From the NCBI GenBank assembly GCA_018432315.1, contig JAHDLB010000042.1:1-64000 (forward strand): a stretch of DNA of 64,000 nucleotides, given 5' to 3'. The notes below the pieces were generated by a model. That model had not been told where the DNA came from. It saw nothing but the letters and a program-made list of their open reading frames with translations, and made no database searches. Each line of letters begins with the position of its first letter. The first letter of the stretch is position 1. The translations under genes were made by a program, and so were the position numbers. Shown piece by piece: positions 9,603 to 18,535 of the stretch. Source of the stretch: Anaerolineae bacterium (lineage in GTDB: Bacteria > Chloroflexota > Anaerolineae > Aggregatilineales > Aggregatilineaceae).

Positions 9603-10132
9603 AGTTACACGACTTGCGTCCCGATCCAGGGGCAAAGAAGAATCGCAAGCGCGTTGGTCGCGGTATCAGCGCCGGCCAGGGTAAAACTGCCGGTCGCGGC
9701 ACCAAGGGCCAGGGCGCGCGCAGCGGCGGCGGGAAGGGCGCCTACTTCGAAGGCGGCCAGCTTCCCCTGGTGCGCCGTCTGCCGTTCAAGCGCGGTTTCA
9801 CCAACATCTTCCGGATCGAATACCAGGAAGTCAACGTGGAAGCGCTGGCCGACGCGTTCGGCGCGGGCGACACGGTGACCCCGGCGGAGATGGCCGAGAA
9901 GGGCCTGATCAAGAAAGCCAGCGAGCCGGTCGTGGTGTTGGGGCGTGGCGAGCTGTCGGTGGCGCTGAACGTCGAGGCGCACCGCTTCTCGAAGAGCGCC
10001 CAGCAGAAGATCGAAGGGGCGGGCGGCTCGGTCAAGACGATCGAGCTCGAATTCTCGCGCCCGCTGCTCACGGTCAAGAAGCTGCGCAAAGAGCAGTACG
10101 CCGCCCTTCGCGAAAAACGCGCGGCGGAGTAA
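9599..10132 (+). CDS. rplO: 50S ribosomal protein L15
   Basis: L15 (177 aa) is a late assembly protein. It opens [21 protein letters not shown], then [17 protein letters not shown] and [18 protein letters not shown]. The C-terminus runs about 25 residues beyond the common bacterial length with a charged [18 protein letters not shown] tail. It overlaps rpmD by ATGA. Confidence 0.97.
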   Translation: MKLHDLRPDPGAKKNRKRVGRGISAGQGKTAGRGTKGQGARSGGGKGAYFEGGQLPLVRRLPFKRGFTNIFRIEYQEVNVEALADAFGAGDTVTPAEMAEKGLIKKASEPVVVLGRGELSVALNVEAHRFSKSAQQKIEGAGGSVKTIELEFSRPLLTVKKLRKEQYAALREKRAAE

Positions 10133-10231
10133 ACTATCAGGTGGCCGGGCCGGGTGGCTGCGGCATGACGCGCCCCCGGCTGGTTTCGGTCCTGTCGGCA
10201 AGAGTACAATAGCGAAGAAGGATAGACCATT

Positions 10232-11554
10232 ATGATCGAGGCGCTGCGCAACGCATTTCGACTGCCGGATCTCCGGCGGAAAATGCTGTATACCGCGCTG
10301 ATCCTGATAATTTACCAGTTCGCTGCGCATGTGACGGTGCCCGGTGTCGATCGCCAGGCGCTCGACGCGTTGTTCAGCGGCGACGAATCAGGCTTTCTGA
10401 GTGTGCTCAACCTGCTATCCGGTGGTGCGGTATCCAATTTCAGCGTGATCGCGAACGGCGTGTATCCTTACATCACGGCCTCGATTATCCTGCAATTGCT
10501 GGTACCGATCATTCCGCGCCTCGAAGCAATCGCCAAGGAGCCGGGCGGGCAGGAAAAGATCAACCAGTACACCTACTACCTGGCTATCCCGATGGCGGCG
10601 TTGCAGGCCATCGGCCAGGTGAACATCTTCCAGAGCCAGGTGAGCCAGGTGTCGAACACGACGCTGATCCCCGGCTTCGGGTTTGGCAGCAACAGCGATT
10701 TGCTGACCACGCTGTCGGTCGTCGTCACGATGACCGCCGGCACGATGTTCGCCATCTGGCTGGGCGAGCTGATCACCGAGCAGGGCATCGGCAACGGTAT
10801 TTCGATCATCATCTTCGCCGGCATCGTCGCTGGCGTGCCGTCGGGGCTGTACCAACTGCTCCAGACGCACTTCGTGTTCAACCTGGTGGCATTCGTCTCG
10901 CTGACCATCGTGACGGTCATCGTCATCGTGATCATCCAGGAGGGCACGCGGCGCATCCCGGTGCAGTACGGTAAGCGCGTGCGCGGTCGCAAGATGTACG
11001 GCGGCGGCGCGACGCACATCCCGCTGAAGGTCAACACGGCAGGCATGATCCCGCTGATCTTCGCTCAGTCGATCGTCACCTTCCCGGCGATCATCGCGGG
11101 CTTTTTCAGCGGCAATACCGCGACCCGGATTCAGAACACGTTCGGCAACCAGCAGGGCTTTTGGTACTGGTTCGTGTACTTCTGGCTGGTGGTCTTCTTC
11201 ACGTACTTCTACACCAGCGTCATGGTCCAGAACCAGAACCTGGGCGAAAACCTGCAAAAGAACGGCGGGTTCATCCCCGGCATCCGGCCAGGGCGGCGCA
11301 CGCAGGACTACATCAACCGCATCGTCAACCGGATCACGCTGGTGGGCGCGGTGTTCCTGGGCGCGGTCGCCATCCTGCCGGGCATCATGCAGGTGATCCA
11401 GCGCCTCGCGCTGGGCGAGGCGGCGGTGAGCGGCAACCCGGCGCTGGTCATCTCCAGCGCGGGCCTGATCATCGTCGTGGGCGTGGTGATCGACACCATG
11501 CGCCAGCTCGAAGCCCAGCTCACCATGCGTAACTACGACGGGTTCATGCGCTAG
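10232..11554 (+). CDS. secY: preprotein translocase subunit SecY
   Basis: SecY (440 aa) is the channel subunit of the Sec translocon in the cytoplasmic membrane. About ten membrane segments can be traced. Signatures: the N-terminal FRLPDLRRKMLYTALILIIY, the YPYITASIILQLLVPIIP segment of TM2, the QYGKRVRGRKMYGG cytoplasmic loop that meets SecA and the ribosome, and NGGFIPGIRPG before TM9. AAGGA precedes the ATG. It closes the spc cluster; map follows after a hairpin rather than adk. Confidence 0.98.
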   Translation: MIEALRNAFRLPDLRRKMLYTALILIIYQFAAHVTVPGVDRQALDALFSGDESGFLSVLNLLSGGAVSNFSVIANGVYPYITASIILQLLVPIIPRLEAIAKEPGGQEKINQYTYYLAIPMAALQAIGQVNIFQSQVSQVSNTTLIPGFGFGSNSDLLTTLSVVVTMTAGTMFAIWLGELITEQGIGNGISIIIFAGIVAGVPSGLYQLLQTHFVFNLVAFVSLTIVTVIVIVIIQEGTRRIPVQYGKRVRGRKMYGGGATHIPLKVNTAGMIPLIFAQSIVTFPAIIAGFFSGNTATRIQNTFGNQQGFWYWFVYFWLVVFFTYFYTSVMVQNQNLGENLQKNGGFIPGIRPGRRTQDYINRIVNRITLVGAVFLGAVAILPGIMQVIQRLALGEAAVSGNPALVISSAGLIIVVGVVIDTMRQLEAQLTMRNYDGFMR

Positions 11555-11582
11555 ACCGGCGCAGCAGCACGACCCGGACCTT

Positions 11583-11622
11583 GTGAGGTGCACGCGCGCG
11601 TCATCCAGCCGGTGCACCTCAC
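11583..11622 (+). promoter_or_regulatory. perfect 11-bp hairpin between secY and map
   Basis: GTGAGGTGCAC (11583-11593) is the exact reverse complement of GTGCACCTCAC (11612-11622), with an 18-base loop. No T-run follows, so it is not a classic intrinsic terminator. It lies 22 bases before the map start and could be an RNA processing or stability element, or a translation-control structure. Confidence 0.45.
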
Positions 11623-11644
11623 GCAGACTTGTGCCAGGTGAAAC

Positions 11645-12436
11645 ATGGCGGTAATCATCAAGACGCCAGAAGAACTGGCGATCATGCGCGAGGCCGGTCG
11701 CATCAACGCCATGGCGCTGCAAGCCATGCGCGAGGCGGTGCGGCCCGGCATCAGCACGAAGGAACTGGACCGCATCGCGGCGGACGTGCTGCACAAGCAC
11801 AATGCCAAGGCGGCCTTTCTCGGCTATCCGCCGGGCAGTCCCTTCCCGTTTCCGGCCACCGTCACCGCCTCGATCAATGACGAGCTGGTGCACGGCATTC
11901 CGAGCGAGGACCGCATCCTGCAGGAGGGCGACATCATCAGCCTGGACTGCGGGGCGATCTTCAAGGGTTTCGTCGGGGATTCGGCCTTCACGATGGGCGT
12001 CGGCACGATCTCGGATGAGGCGCAGCGGCTGCTGGAGGTCACCGAGGCGGCGCTGTACCACGGGATCGACCTGGCGCGCGCCGGGGCCGAAACGAGCGAC
12101 ATCTCGCGCGCGGTCCAGGCGTATGTCGAGGAGCGGGGCTACAGCGTGGTGCGCGAATACACCGGGCACGGAGTCGGGCGGAGCATGCACGAAGATCCGC
12201 AGGTGCCCAACTGGTGGCCCTCACCGCGCCACCGGGCGCGCGGGTGGCGCAGCGTGCGGCTGGAGCCGGGAATCACGTTTGCGCTGGAGCCGATGGTGAA
12301 CGCGGGCAGGCCAACGACCAGAGTGCTCGACGATCACTGGACGGTGGTGACGGTGGATGGCTCGTTGTGCGCGCACTTCGAGCACACGATCGCCATCACG
12401 CCCGAAGGCCCGCCGCTGATCCTGACCGCGCTCTAG
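11645..12436 (+). CDS. map: type I methionine aminopeptidase
   Basis: MetAP (263 aa) removes the initiator methionine from new proteins in the cytoplasm. The pita-bread fold and all five metal ligands are visible: D101 (SLDCG), D112 (VGDSAF), H175 (GHGVGR), E215 (ALEPM) and E246 (FEHT); H83 in VHGIPS matches the catalytic His. Between the GHGVG motif and the E215 strand, where the family normally has a short PNY/PN loop, there is a longer segment NWWPSPRHRARGWRSVRLEPG. Its placement after secY is typical of spc clusters, though here adk is missing in between. Confidence 0.95.
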   Translation: MAVIIKTPEELAIMREAGRINAMALQAMREAVRPGISTKELDRIAADVLHKHNAKAAFLGYPPGSPFPFPATVTASINDELVHGIPSEDRILQEGDIISLDCGAIFKGFVGDSAFTMGVGTISDEAQRLLEVTEAALYHGIDLARAGAETSDISRAVQAYVEERGYSVVREYTGHGVGRSMHEDPQVPNWWPSPRHRARGWRSVRLEPGITFALEPMVNAGRPTTRVLDDHWTVVTVDGSLCAHFEHTIAITPEGPPLILTAL

Positions 12437-12580
12437 CAGCGTATCGTCCGCAACGGCGAGGGCAGCGACCGAATTGGGGCGCGAGCGAAGTTAACCCTAG
12501 TCAAGCGCGCTGCTTTTCGCTAAAATACCTATTCCGTCCGGCAGAGCAAGCCTGCCGCAGTACGAGGAGATTACGGTTTT

Positions 12581-12967
12581 ATGGCACGTATCGAAGGTGT
12601 GGATCTCCCGCGTAACAAACGCGTCGAAGTCGCACTGACCTACATCTACGGGATCGGCTCCACCCGCAGCCGCGAGATCCTGGGCACGTCGGGCGTCAAC
12701 CCCGACACGCGCGTCAAGGACCTGACGGAAGCGGAAGTACAGGCCTTGCGCGAGCAGGTGGGCAGTCTCCGGGTGGAAGGTGAGTTGCGCCGCGAGGTTC
12801 AACTAAACATCAAACGCCTGATCGAAATCGGTAGCTATCGTGGTTTGCGTCATCGCCGCAACCTGCCTGTCCGCGGGCAGCGCACCAAGACGAACGCGCG
12901 CACCAAGCGTGGTCCGAAGAAGACGGTTGCTGGACGTGGTCGCCGTCGCGGGGCCAAGAAGAAATAA
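12581..12967 (+). CDS. rpsM: 30S ribosomal protein S13
   Basis: S13 (128 aa) sits in the 30S head and touches the P-site tRNA. Typical text: [34 protein letters not shown] and [28 protein letters not shown] tail ([12 protein letters not shown]). A GAGGAG site lies upstream. It opens the alpha cluster here; infA and rpmJ, usual upstream neighbours, are not in the 144 bases after map. Confidence 0.98.
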   Translation: MARIEGVDLPRNKRVEVALTYIYGIGSTRSREILGTSGVNPDTRVKDLTEAEVQALREQVGSLRVEGELRREVQLNIKRLIEIGSYRGLRHRRNLPVRGQRTKTNARTKRGPKKTVAGRGRRRGAKKK

Positions 12968-13101
12968 CCTTCACGCTGCGCGCCGGAATGCAGCGCCACA
13001 GAACGATACGGCAGTCGCGACCGCCGCCGCTGTTGGGGTGGCGGGATTGGGCGGTGCCGTGCCCTGGTGCTCGACAAGGCGAATGAGGAGAAATAGGGAC
13101 A

Positions 13102-13500
13102 ATGGGACGTACTCGCAAGGGGCCACGTCGTGGGCCAAAGAAAGTCAGAAAGAATATCCCGTACGGCCAGGCGCACGTTCAGGCGACGTTCAACAACACG
13201 ATCGTCTCGATGAGCGATCAGCAGGGGAACGTGGTCGCCTGGGCCAGCGCGGGGACGGCGGGCTTCAAAGGCAGCCGCAAGAGCACGCCCTACGCGGCGC
13301 GGATGGTTGCCCAGCAGGCGTCGGACAATGCCAAAGAACACGGCATGCAGGAAGTGGATGTGTTCGTCAAGGGGCCGGGCCCTGGCCGCGAAGCCGCCAT
13401 TCGCGCCATCCAGGCCAGCGGGCTGAAGGTGCGCTCGATCACCGATGTGACCCCGATCCCGCACAATGGGGTGCGCCCCCCCAAGAAGCGGCGCGTATAA
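13102..13500 (+). CDS. rpsK: 30S ribosomal protein S11
   Basis: S11 (132 aa) is on the 30S platform near the E site. Diagnostic: [36 protein letters not shown] and [18 protein letters not shown] at the end. GAGGAG precedes the ATG. Confidence 0.98.
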   Translation: MGRTRKGPRRGPKKVRKNIPYGQAHVQATFNNTIVSMSDQQGNVVAWASAGTAGFKGSRKSTPYAARMVAQQASDNAKEHGMQEVDVFVKGPGPGREAAIRAIQASGLKVRSITDVTPIPHNGVRPPKKRRV

Positions 13501-13577
13501 CAGTCTTCGGACTGGCATGGTAATTGCAGACGAGTGGTGTAAACACACTTGTCCTAGTGTGGAGGAAGCCATATTCA

Positions 13578-14219
13578 ATGGCACGGTATACTGGACCCGT
13601 ATGTAAGTTGTGCCGCCGCGAAGGGGAAAAATTGTTCCTCAAGGGCGCGCGGTGTCTTTCCCCCAAGTGCTCCGTCGAGCGTCGGGCGTATCCGCCCGGA
13701 CAGCATGGCAAAGATGCCCAGTTCCGGCGTGGTCGCGGTTCGGACTACGCGCTGCAGCTGCGTGAAAAGCAGAAAGCGCGCCGCGTGTATGGCGTGCTGG
13801 AACGCCAGTTCCGCCGCTATTTCGGCGAGGCGCTGCGCCGTCCTGGCCTGACCGGCTCGAACCTGTTGACGATCCTGGAGACGCGCCTGGATAACGTGGT
13901 TTACCGGCTCGGGTGGGCGGATTCGCGCAACCATGCGCGGCAGATTGTCCAGCACGGGCACATCGCGGTCAATGGCCGCCGGACCAACGTCCCGTCGTAC
14001 CTGGTGCGTCCCGGCGACGTCATCACGATCCGCGAAGGCAGCCGCAAGCGGCCCTATTTCAAAGAACTGCGATCCTATATGGAAGATCGTCCGCCGGCGC
14101 CTGAATGGTTGGGGATCGATCTTGACGCAATGACCGGCACCGTGACGCGCGAACCCGAACGCCGCGATGTCGATCTCCCATTGAACGAACAACTGATTGT
14201 GGAATACTACTCGCGGTAA
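13578..14219 (+). CDS. rpsD: 30S ribosomal protein S4 (four-cysteine form)
   Basis: S4 (213 aa) is a primary 16S rRNA binder. The N-terminus has four cysteines C9, C12, C26 and C31, the zinc-binding form. The S4 RNA-binding domain is seen in [23 protein letters not shown] and [16 protein letters not shown]. The C-terminus carries about 25 residues that are less usual before [11 protein letters not shown]. The upstream open frame to 13524 is ignored because ATG 13578 follows GGAGGAAG and matches the family start MARYTGP. Confidence 0.97.
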   Translation: MARYTGPVCKLCRREGEKLFLKGARCLSPKCSVERRAYPPGQHGKDAQFRRGRGSDYALQLREKQKARRVYGVLERQFRRYFGEALRRPGLTGSNLLTILETRLDNVVYRLGWADSRNHARQIVQHGHIAVNGRRTNVPSYLVRPGDVITIREGSRKRPYFKELRSYMEDRPPAPEWLGIDLDAMTGTVTREPERRDVDLPLNEQLIVEYYSR

Positions 14220-14273
14220 ATGGTGAGTATAGCTTCCAACAACCGGGTGTCAGTCCCATCTGGAGGAGGGGGC

Positions 14274-15248
14274 GTGGTCACAAATAACATGGTGTTGCCC
14301 AAAATCGAAGGTGACGCGACGTCTCAGAAGTACGGGCGCTTCATCATCAGCCCCCTGGAGCAGGGCTTCGGGATCACAGTGGGCAATGCGCTGCGACGGG
14401 TGCTGTTGTCTTCACTGGTCGGGGCGGCAGTGACCTCGATCCGCGTGTCGGGCGTCCATCACGAGTTTTCGGCGATCCCGCACGTCAAAGAGGACATGAC
14501 CCAGCTCATCCTGCAAGTCAAACAGCTCCGGCTCAAGTTGTATGATGCCGAGTCGGCGCGTTTGCGGCTGGATGTGCACGGCGAAGGAACGGTCACCGCA
14601 GCGGATATCGTGTGCCCGGCTGAGGTCGAGATCATCAACCCGGACCTGTACCTGTTCACGGCGGACTCGGACGAAGCCCAGCTTGAAATCGAGTTCACCG
14701 TGCAGATGGGCCGGGGGTTCTCGCCGGCGGAAGACCGGGGCCGGCTGCCGATCGGCGAGCTGCCGGTCGACGCGATCTACAGCCCGATCAAGCGCGTGAA
14801 CTACGACGTCGAGCGCGCGCGCGTCGGCCAGCGGACCAACTACGACAAGCTGATCCTGGAGATCTGGACCGACGGCACGATCCGCCCCGAAGAGGCGATG
14901 AGCCAGGCGGCGGAAATCCTGATGAAGCACCTGATCATCATCGCCGGTGTGAGCGAAGAATCGCTGATGCCGCCGGTGGAAGAGGTCGTCGAGCCGGACC
15001 CGAACGCGCTGCCGCCGGAAACTTACGAGACGCCGATCGAAACCCTGGACCTGAGCGTGCGCGTGTTCAACTCGCTGAAGCGCACAGGCATCACGAACGT
15101 CGGTGAAGTGCTCGAAATGCTCGATCGGGGGCCGGATGCCATGCTGGCGATCCGCAACTTCGGCGAGAAGTCGCTCGATGAGCTGGTTTCGCGGCTCAAA
15201 GAGAAGAATTATCTGCCCGAAGAGCACGACATCTTCACCGGCAGCTAG
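14274..15248 (+). CDS. rpoA: DNA-directed RNA polymerase subunit alpha
   Basis: RpoA (325 aa from this start) dimerises to start RNA polymerase assembly. The N-terminal domain shows YGRFIISPLEQGFGITVGNA and LRRVLLSSLVGAAVTSIRV; the C-terminal helix-hairpin domain shows LDLSVRVFNSLKRTGI and AIRNFGEKSLDELVSRLKE. The frame begins at an ATG at 14220, flush with the rpsD stop, but a strong GGAGGAGG at 14262-14269 points to GTG 14274; ATG 14289 is another option. The exact start is therefore uncertain; the identity is not. Confidence 0.95.
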   Translation: MVTNNMVLPKIEGDATSQKYGRFIISPLEQGFGITVGNALRRVLLSSLVGAAVTSIRVSGVHHEFSAIPHVKEDMTQLILQVKQLRLKLYDAESARLRLDVHGEGTVTAADIVCPAEVEIINPDLYLFTADSDEAQLEIEFTVQMGRGFSPAEDRGRLPIGELPVDAIYSPIKRVNYDVERARVGQRTNYDKLILEIWTDGTIRPEEAMSQAAEILMKHLIIIAGVSEESLMPPVEEVVEPDPNALPPETYETPIETLDLSVRVFNSLKRTGITNVGEVLEMLDRGPDAMLAIRNFGEKSLDELVSRLKEKNYLPEEHDIFTGS

Positions 15249-15280
15249 CCTGACTGAGAACTACGAGGAATCAAGCCGTT

Positions 15281-15670
15281 ATGCGACACAAAGTAGCTGG
15301 GAAGCGGCTCGGGCGGAGCACCGATCACCGGAAGTTGCTGCGCCGGAACCTGATCAATCAGTTGTTCCAACACGAGCGCATCAAGACGACGGACGCCAAG
15401 GCGCGCGCCGTGCGGGCCGAGGCGGAGAAGATGATCACTATGGCGAAGCGGGCGCTGGCCCACGAAGACAAGCAGCGCGCGGTCCATGCGCGGCGCCTGA
15501 TCTTTGCGCGGCTGCGCAACAAGGACTCCGTGACGAAGGTGTTCGACGAGCTGGCCCCGCGGTACGAACAGCGGCCCGGCGGCTATACGCGCGTCTACAA
15601 AGTGGGCTTTCGCCAGGGCGACGCGGCCAAGATGGTGCTGCTCGAGCTGGTAGATCGCGAGGAAGCGTAG
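15281..15670 (+). CDS. rplQ: 50S ribosomal protein L17
   Basis: L17 (129 aa) lies near the tunnel exit. It reads MRHKVAGKRLGRSTDHRKLL and NLINQLFQHERIKTTDAKARA, then PGGYTRVYKVGFRQGDAAKM with a short ending. GAGGAA precedes the ATG. The truA start is three bases after its stop. Confidence 0.98.
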   Translation: MRHKVAGKRLGRSTDHRKLLRRNLINQLFQHERIKTTDAKARAVRAEAEKMITMAKRALAHEDKQRAVHARRLIFARLRNKDSVTKVFDELAPRYEQRPGGYTRVYKVGFRQGDAAKMVLLELVDREEA

Positions 15671-15673
15671 TGA

Positions 15674-16462
15674 GTGCCGGCCCGTGCCGCGGATGGCTCC
15701 CTGGCTGAGCGCTACCGGGCGGTGATTGCCTACGACGGAACGCCGTACTATGGCTTCCAGCGCCAGGCGGGCGACACGCCCACCGTCCAGGGAACCATCG
15801 AAGCCGCGCTCGCGCGGGTGACCCAACAGGCGATAACCGTGTTGGGCGCGGGCCGCACCGATACCGGCGTCCATGCCGCCGGGCAGGTCATCGCCTTCGA
15901 CGCCGAATGGCGTCACTCGCCACACGATCTGTGGCGCGCGCTGAACGCCAACCTGCCCGAAACGATTGCGGCGCGGTCGCTGGAAGTGGCGCCGAGGGGA
16001 TTTCATCCCCGCTACGATGCGCGCAGCCGGACGTATGAGTACACGCTGTACGTCGCGCCGGCCCGCCACCCGCTGCTCGACCGGTATGCCTGGCACGTGC
16101 CCGCGGGCGCGCCGCTCGACATCGAGGCGATGGGGCAGGCCGCCGGAAGCCTGATTGGGGTGCACGATTTCGCCGCGTTCGGTCGTCCGACGCAGGGCGA
16201 AAGCACCATCCGCGAGGTGATGCGGTCCGAGTTTGCGATAGTGACCGGCACCACGTCGCGCGAGCAAGTGATACGCTACACGATTGAAGGCAACGCCTTT
16301 TTGTACCGGATGGTCAGGCGGGTTGTGGGCGCGCTGGTCCGGGTGGGTCGAGGGGATGTATCGCTTGAGGAGTTCGACGCCGTGTTTCGGGCGGCAGACG
16401 GCGACTGGCCGAACCAGACAGCGCCGCCGCACGGCCTCTGTTTGATCGAAGTGAGCTATTGA
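15674..16462 (+). CDS. truA: tRNA pseudouridine(38-40) synthase TruA
   Basis: TruA (262 aa) makes pseudouridine at positions 38-40 of the tRNA anticodon arm. The catalytic aspartate is D63 in [25 protein letters not shown] at the N-terminus and [17 protein letters not shown] near the C-terminus are family signatures. The GTG start lies three bases after rplQ. Its position between rplQ and rplM-rpsI is common in bacteria. Confidence 0.96.
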   Translation: MPARAADGSLAERYRAVIAYDGTPYYGFQRQAGDTPTVQGTIEAALARVTQQAITVLGAGRTDTGVHAAGQVIAFDAEWRHSPHDLWRALNANLPETIAARSLEVAPRGFHPRYDARSRTYEYTLYVAPARHPLLDRYAWHVPAGAPLDIEAMGQAAGSLIGVHDFAAFGRPTQGESTIREVMRSEFAIVTGTTSREQVIRYTIEGNAFLYRMVRRVVGALVRVGRGDVSLEEFDAVFRAADGDWPNQTAPPHGLCLIEVSY

Positions 16463-16499
16463 GATGAGCGGGGAGACGCCCGCTGGAGCAAGTGCCATT

Positions 16500-16934
16500 A
16501 TGAGGATCAAAACCTACACACCCAAGCCGGAAGATATCCAGCGCGAATGGTTTGTGATCGATGCGAAAGACCAGACGCTGGGGCGTCTCGCCACCCAGAT
16601 CGCGCAAATTCTCCGCGGCAAGCACAAACCGATCTTTTCGCCGCACATGGACGTGGGCGATTTCGTGATCGTGATCAACTGCGAGAAAATCCGGGTGACC
16701 GGCAACAAGCTCGACGACAAGCGGTACTACCGCCACTCGGGCTATCCGGGCGGGATTCGCTCGGTCACGTTGCGCCAGCAGTTGGACAAATTCCCGGACC
16801 GCGTGATTCGCACGGCGGTGCGCGGGATGCTGCCCAAGAACAAGCTGGGCCGCCAGATGATCAAAAAGCTGAAGGTCTATGCCGGCGAAAATCACCCGCA
16901 CCAGGCCCAAAAGCCGAAGGTGTTCGAACTGTAG
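16500..16934 (+). CDS. rplM: 50S ribosomal protein L13
   Basis: L13 (144 aa) is an early 50S assembly protein. It shows [52 protein letters not shown] and the C-terminal [17 protein letters not shown]. The frame opens at 16464, but homologues begin at the [13 protein letters not shown] position, so ATG 16500 is taken; its upstream GGAG is 12-13 bases away, a wide spacing. Confidence 0.95.
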   Translation: MRIKTYTPKPEDIQREWFVIDAKDQTLGRLATQIAQILRGKHKPIFSPHMDVGDFVIVINCEKIRVTGNKLDDKRYYRHSGYPGGIRSVTLRQQLDKFPDRVIRTAVRGMLPKNKLGRQMIKKLKVYAGENHPHQAQKPKVFEL

Positions 16935-16952
16935 GCACGAAGAGGATAAAAC

Positions 16953-17348
16953 ATGGCTACTCAGTATTATGAAGGTATTGGGCGACGCAAGACATCGACG
17001 GCACGCGTTCGGCTGTGGACGGGCGGCAACGGCAGCATCATCATCAACGACAAGCCGGGCGAGGAATTCCTGACCCGCGAGGGCGACCTGGCGCTGGCGC
17101 TGGGCCCGCTGCACGCCGTCGGGCAGGAATCGGCCTACAACATCACCGTGAAGGTCCAGGGCGGCGGCCCGACCGGCCAGCGCGACGCGATCCAGTTGGG
17201 GCTGGCCCGCGCGCTGCTCAAGGTCGAGCCGGAGTGGCGCAACACCCTGCGCCACGGCGATTACCTGTCGCGCGATCCGCGCATCAAGGAACGCAAGAAG
17301 CCCGGCCTCAAGCGCGCGCGCAAGGCACCGACCTACACCAAGCGCTAG
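16953..17348 (+). CDS. rpsI: 30S ribosomal protein S9
   Basis: S9 (131 aa) reaches the P-site tRNA with its C-terminal tail. It starts with YYEGIGRRKTSTARVRLW and has VQGGGPTGQRDAIQLGLARAL; the tail KERKKPGLKRARKAPTYTKR ends in the conserved lysine-arginine that contacts the anticodon loop. It pairs with rplM as usual and is the last gene before an intrinsic terminator. Confidence 0.98.
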   Translation: MATQYYEGIGRRKTSTARVRLWTGGNGSIIINDKPGEEFLTREGDLALALGPLHAVGQESAYNITVKVQGGGPTGQRDAIQLGLARALLKVEPEWRNTLRHGDYLSRDPRIKERKKPGLKRARKAPTYTKR

Positions 17349-17378
17349 ACCGTTCGGCGCGCACCAGTTGGACATGCA

Positions 17379-17414
17379 CAGGCAAAACCCCGCGATGGGG
17401 GCTTTGCCTGTTTT
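17379..17414 (+). terminator. intrinsic terminator after rpsI
   Basis: CAGGCAAA plus CCCC (17379-17391) pairs with GGGG plus TTTGCCTG (17397-17410) around a short loop, followed by TTTT. It ends the ribosomal transcript. The next gene, mazG, begins 20 bases later, so its own promoter would have to overlap this region unless transcription reads through. Confidence 0.8.
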
Positions 17415-17433
17415 CGTTGAGAGGACCGGTGTC

Positions 17434-18531
17434 ATGATGCTTCTGTCAGCTTTGAAATGGCTTCCCGCGGCGGTGGCCCTGCTCGGTCTGGAAGACGCCG
17501 CCCAGCTCCAGGTGGGCAGCGCGAGCCGGATCGCGGCCCTGCACCATCCTCCGCTCAACCCGGATGCCCCGGCTTTGCTGGCCGTCGATGGCGCGGTCGA
17601 TGCGGATGCGCTGCGGCGGGTCCTGCTCAACCAGTACCCCGCCGATCACCCGCTGCGGCTGGTGCGCCCTGTCGAGTCGCAGGTGGCCGGCCTAGCGCTC
17701 GGCGCGCTCGACGGGGCGGCGCTGGCCGGGCCGGATGCGCTGCTGTACGTGCCGCCGCTCGCCCAGCCGAGCAGTTTCGAGCGCTTCCAGGAGACGATCG
17801 CGCACCTGCGCGCGCCGGAGGGCTGCCCGTGGGATCGCAAGCAGACTCACGCCTCGCTGCGCCCGTACCTGCTCGAAGAGACGTACGAGGTGCTCGACGC
17901 GCTCGATACGGGGGACGTTGCCGCGCTGCGCGAGGAGCTGGGCGATCTGCTGCTCCAGATCGTGCTGCACAGCCAGATCGCGGTTGACGAGGGCGAGTTC
18001 CGCATGGCCGACGTCATCGCGACGATCAACGAGAAGATCGTCCGGCGACATCCTCACGTGTGGGGCTCAACCGAGGTCAGCGACGAGCAAGACGTCAAGG
18101 TCAACTGGGACCGGCTCAAGCAGGCCGAGAAGAATCACCGGGGCAAATCGCGGCTGGACGGCGTGCCCAAATCGCTGCCGGCGCTGGTGCAGTCGCACAG
18201 CTACCAGGACCGCGCCGCGCGGGTGGGGTTCGACTGGGACTCGATGGAGCCGGTGATCGCCAAAGTGCGCGAGGAGCTCGACGAAGCGCTGGCCGCCGAA
18301 GACGCGGAGTCCCGCGCGGGCGAGATCGGCGACCTGCTGTTCGCCGTGGTGAACCTGGCGCGCTGGCTGGACGTCGAGCCGGAGTCGGCGCTGCGCGGCG
18401 CGAACGCGCGGTTCTACCGCCGGTTCGAGTACATCGAGCAGCAGGCCGCCGCCCAGGGCCGCGACCTGGACGAGATGACGCTGGCCGACATGGACGCGCT
18501 GTGGGACGACGCCAAGGCCAACGGGCTGTAA
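17434..18531 (+). CDS. mazG: MazG-family nucleoside triphosphate pyrophosphohydrolase with extra N-terminal domain
   Basis: 365 aa from this start. Residues about 115-365 hold two MazG helical units: the first has GCPWDRKQTHASLRPYLLEE, then EETYE and EELGDLL acidic motifs that bind magnesium; the second has VREELDEAL and EIGDLLFAVVNLARW. MazG hydrolyses (d)NTPs to monophosphate and pyrophosphate and is thought to clean damaged nucleotides. The first 110 residues are not MazG; in relatives (YabN-like) this place holds a tetrapyrrole-methylase domain, and here it looks reduced to its end. ATG 17434 is chosen because the longer frame starts inside the terminator. Confidence 0.9.
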   Translation: MMLLSALKWLPAAVALLGLEDAAQLQVGSASRIAALHHPPLNPDAPALLAVDGAVDADALRRVLLNQYPADHPLRLVRPVESQVAGLALGALDGAALAGPDALLYVPPLAQPSSFERFQETIAHLRAPEGCPWDRKQTHASLRPYLLEETYEVLDALDTGDVAALREELGDLLLQIVLHSQIAVDEGEFRMADVIATINEKIVRRHPHVWGSTEVSDEQDVKVNWDRLKQAEKNHRGKSRLDGVPKSLPALVQSHSYQDRAARVGFDWDSMEPVIAKVREELDEALAAEDAESRAGEIGDLLFAVVNLARWLDVEPESALRGANARFYRRFEYIEQQAAAQGRDLDEMTLADMDALWDDAKANGL

Positions 18532-18535
18532 TCCC

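Noticed and set aside
12437..12580. Short rpmJ (L36) or infA gene between map and rpsM
   Set aside because: No frame begins like L36 (MKVRxSVK) or contains its cysteines, and the gap is too short for infA.
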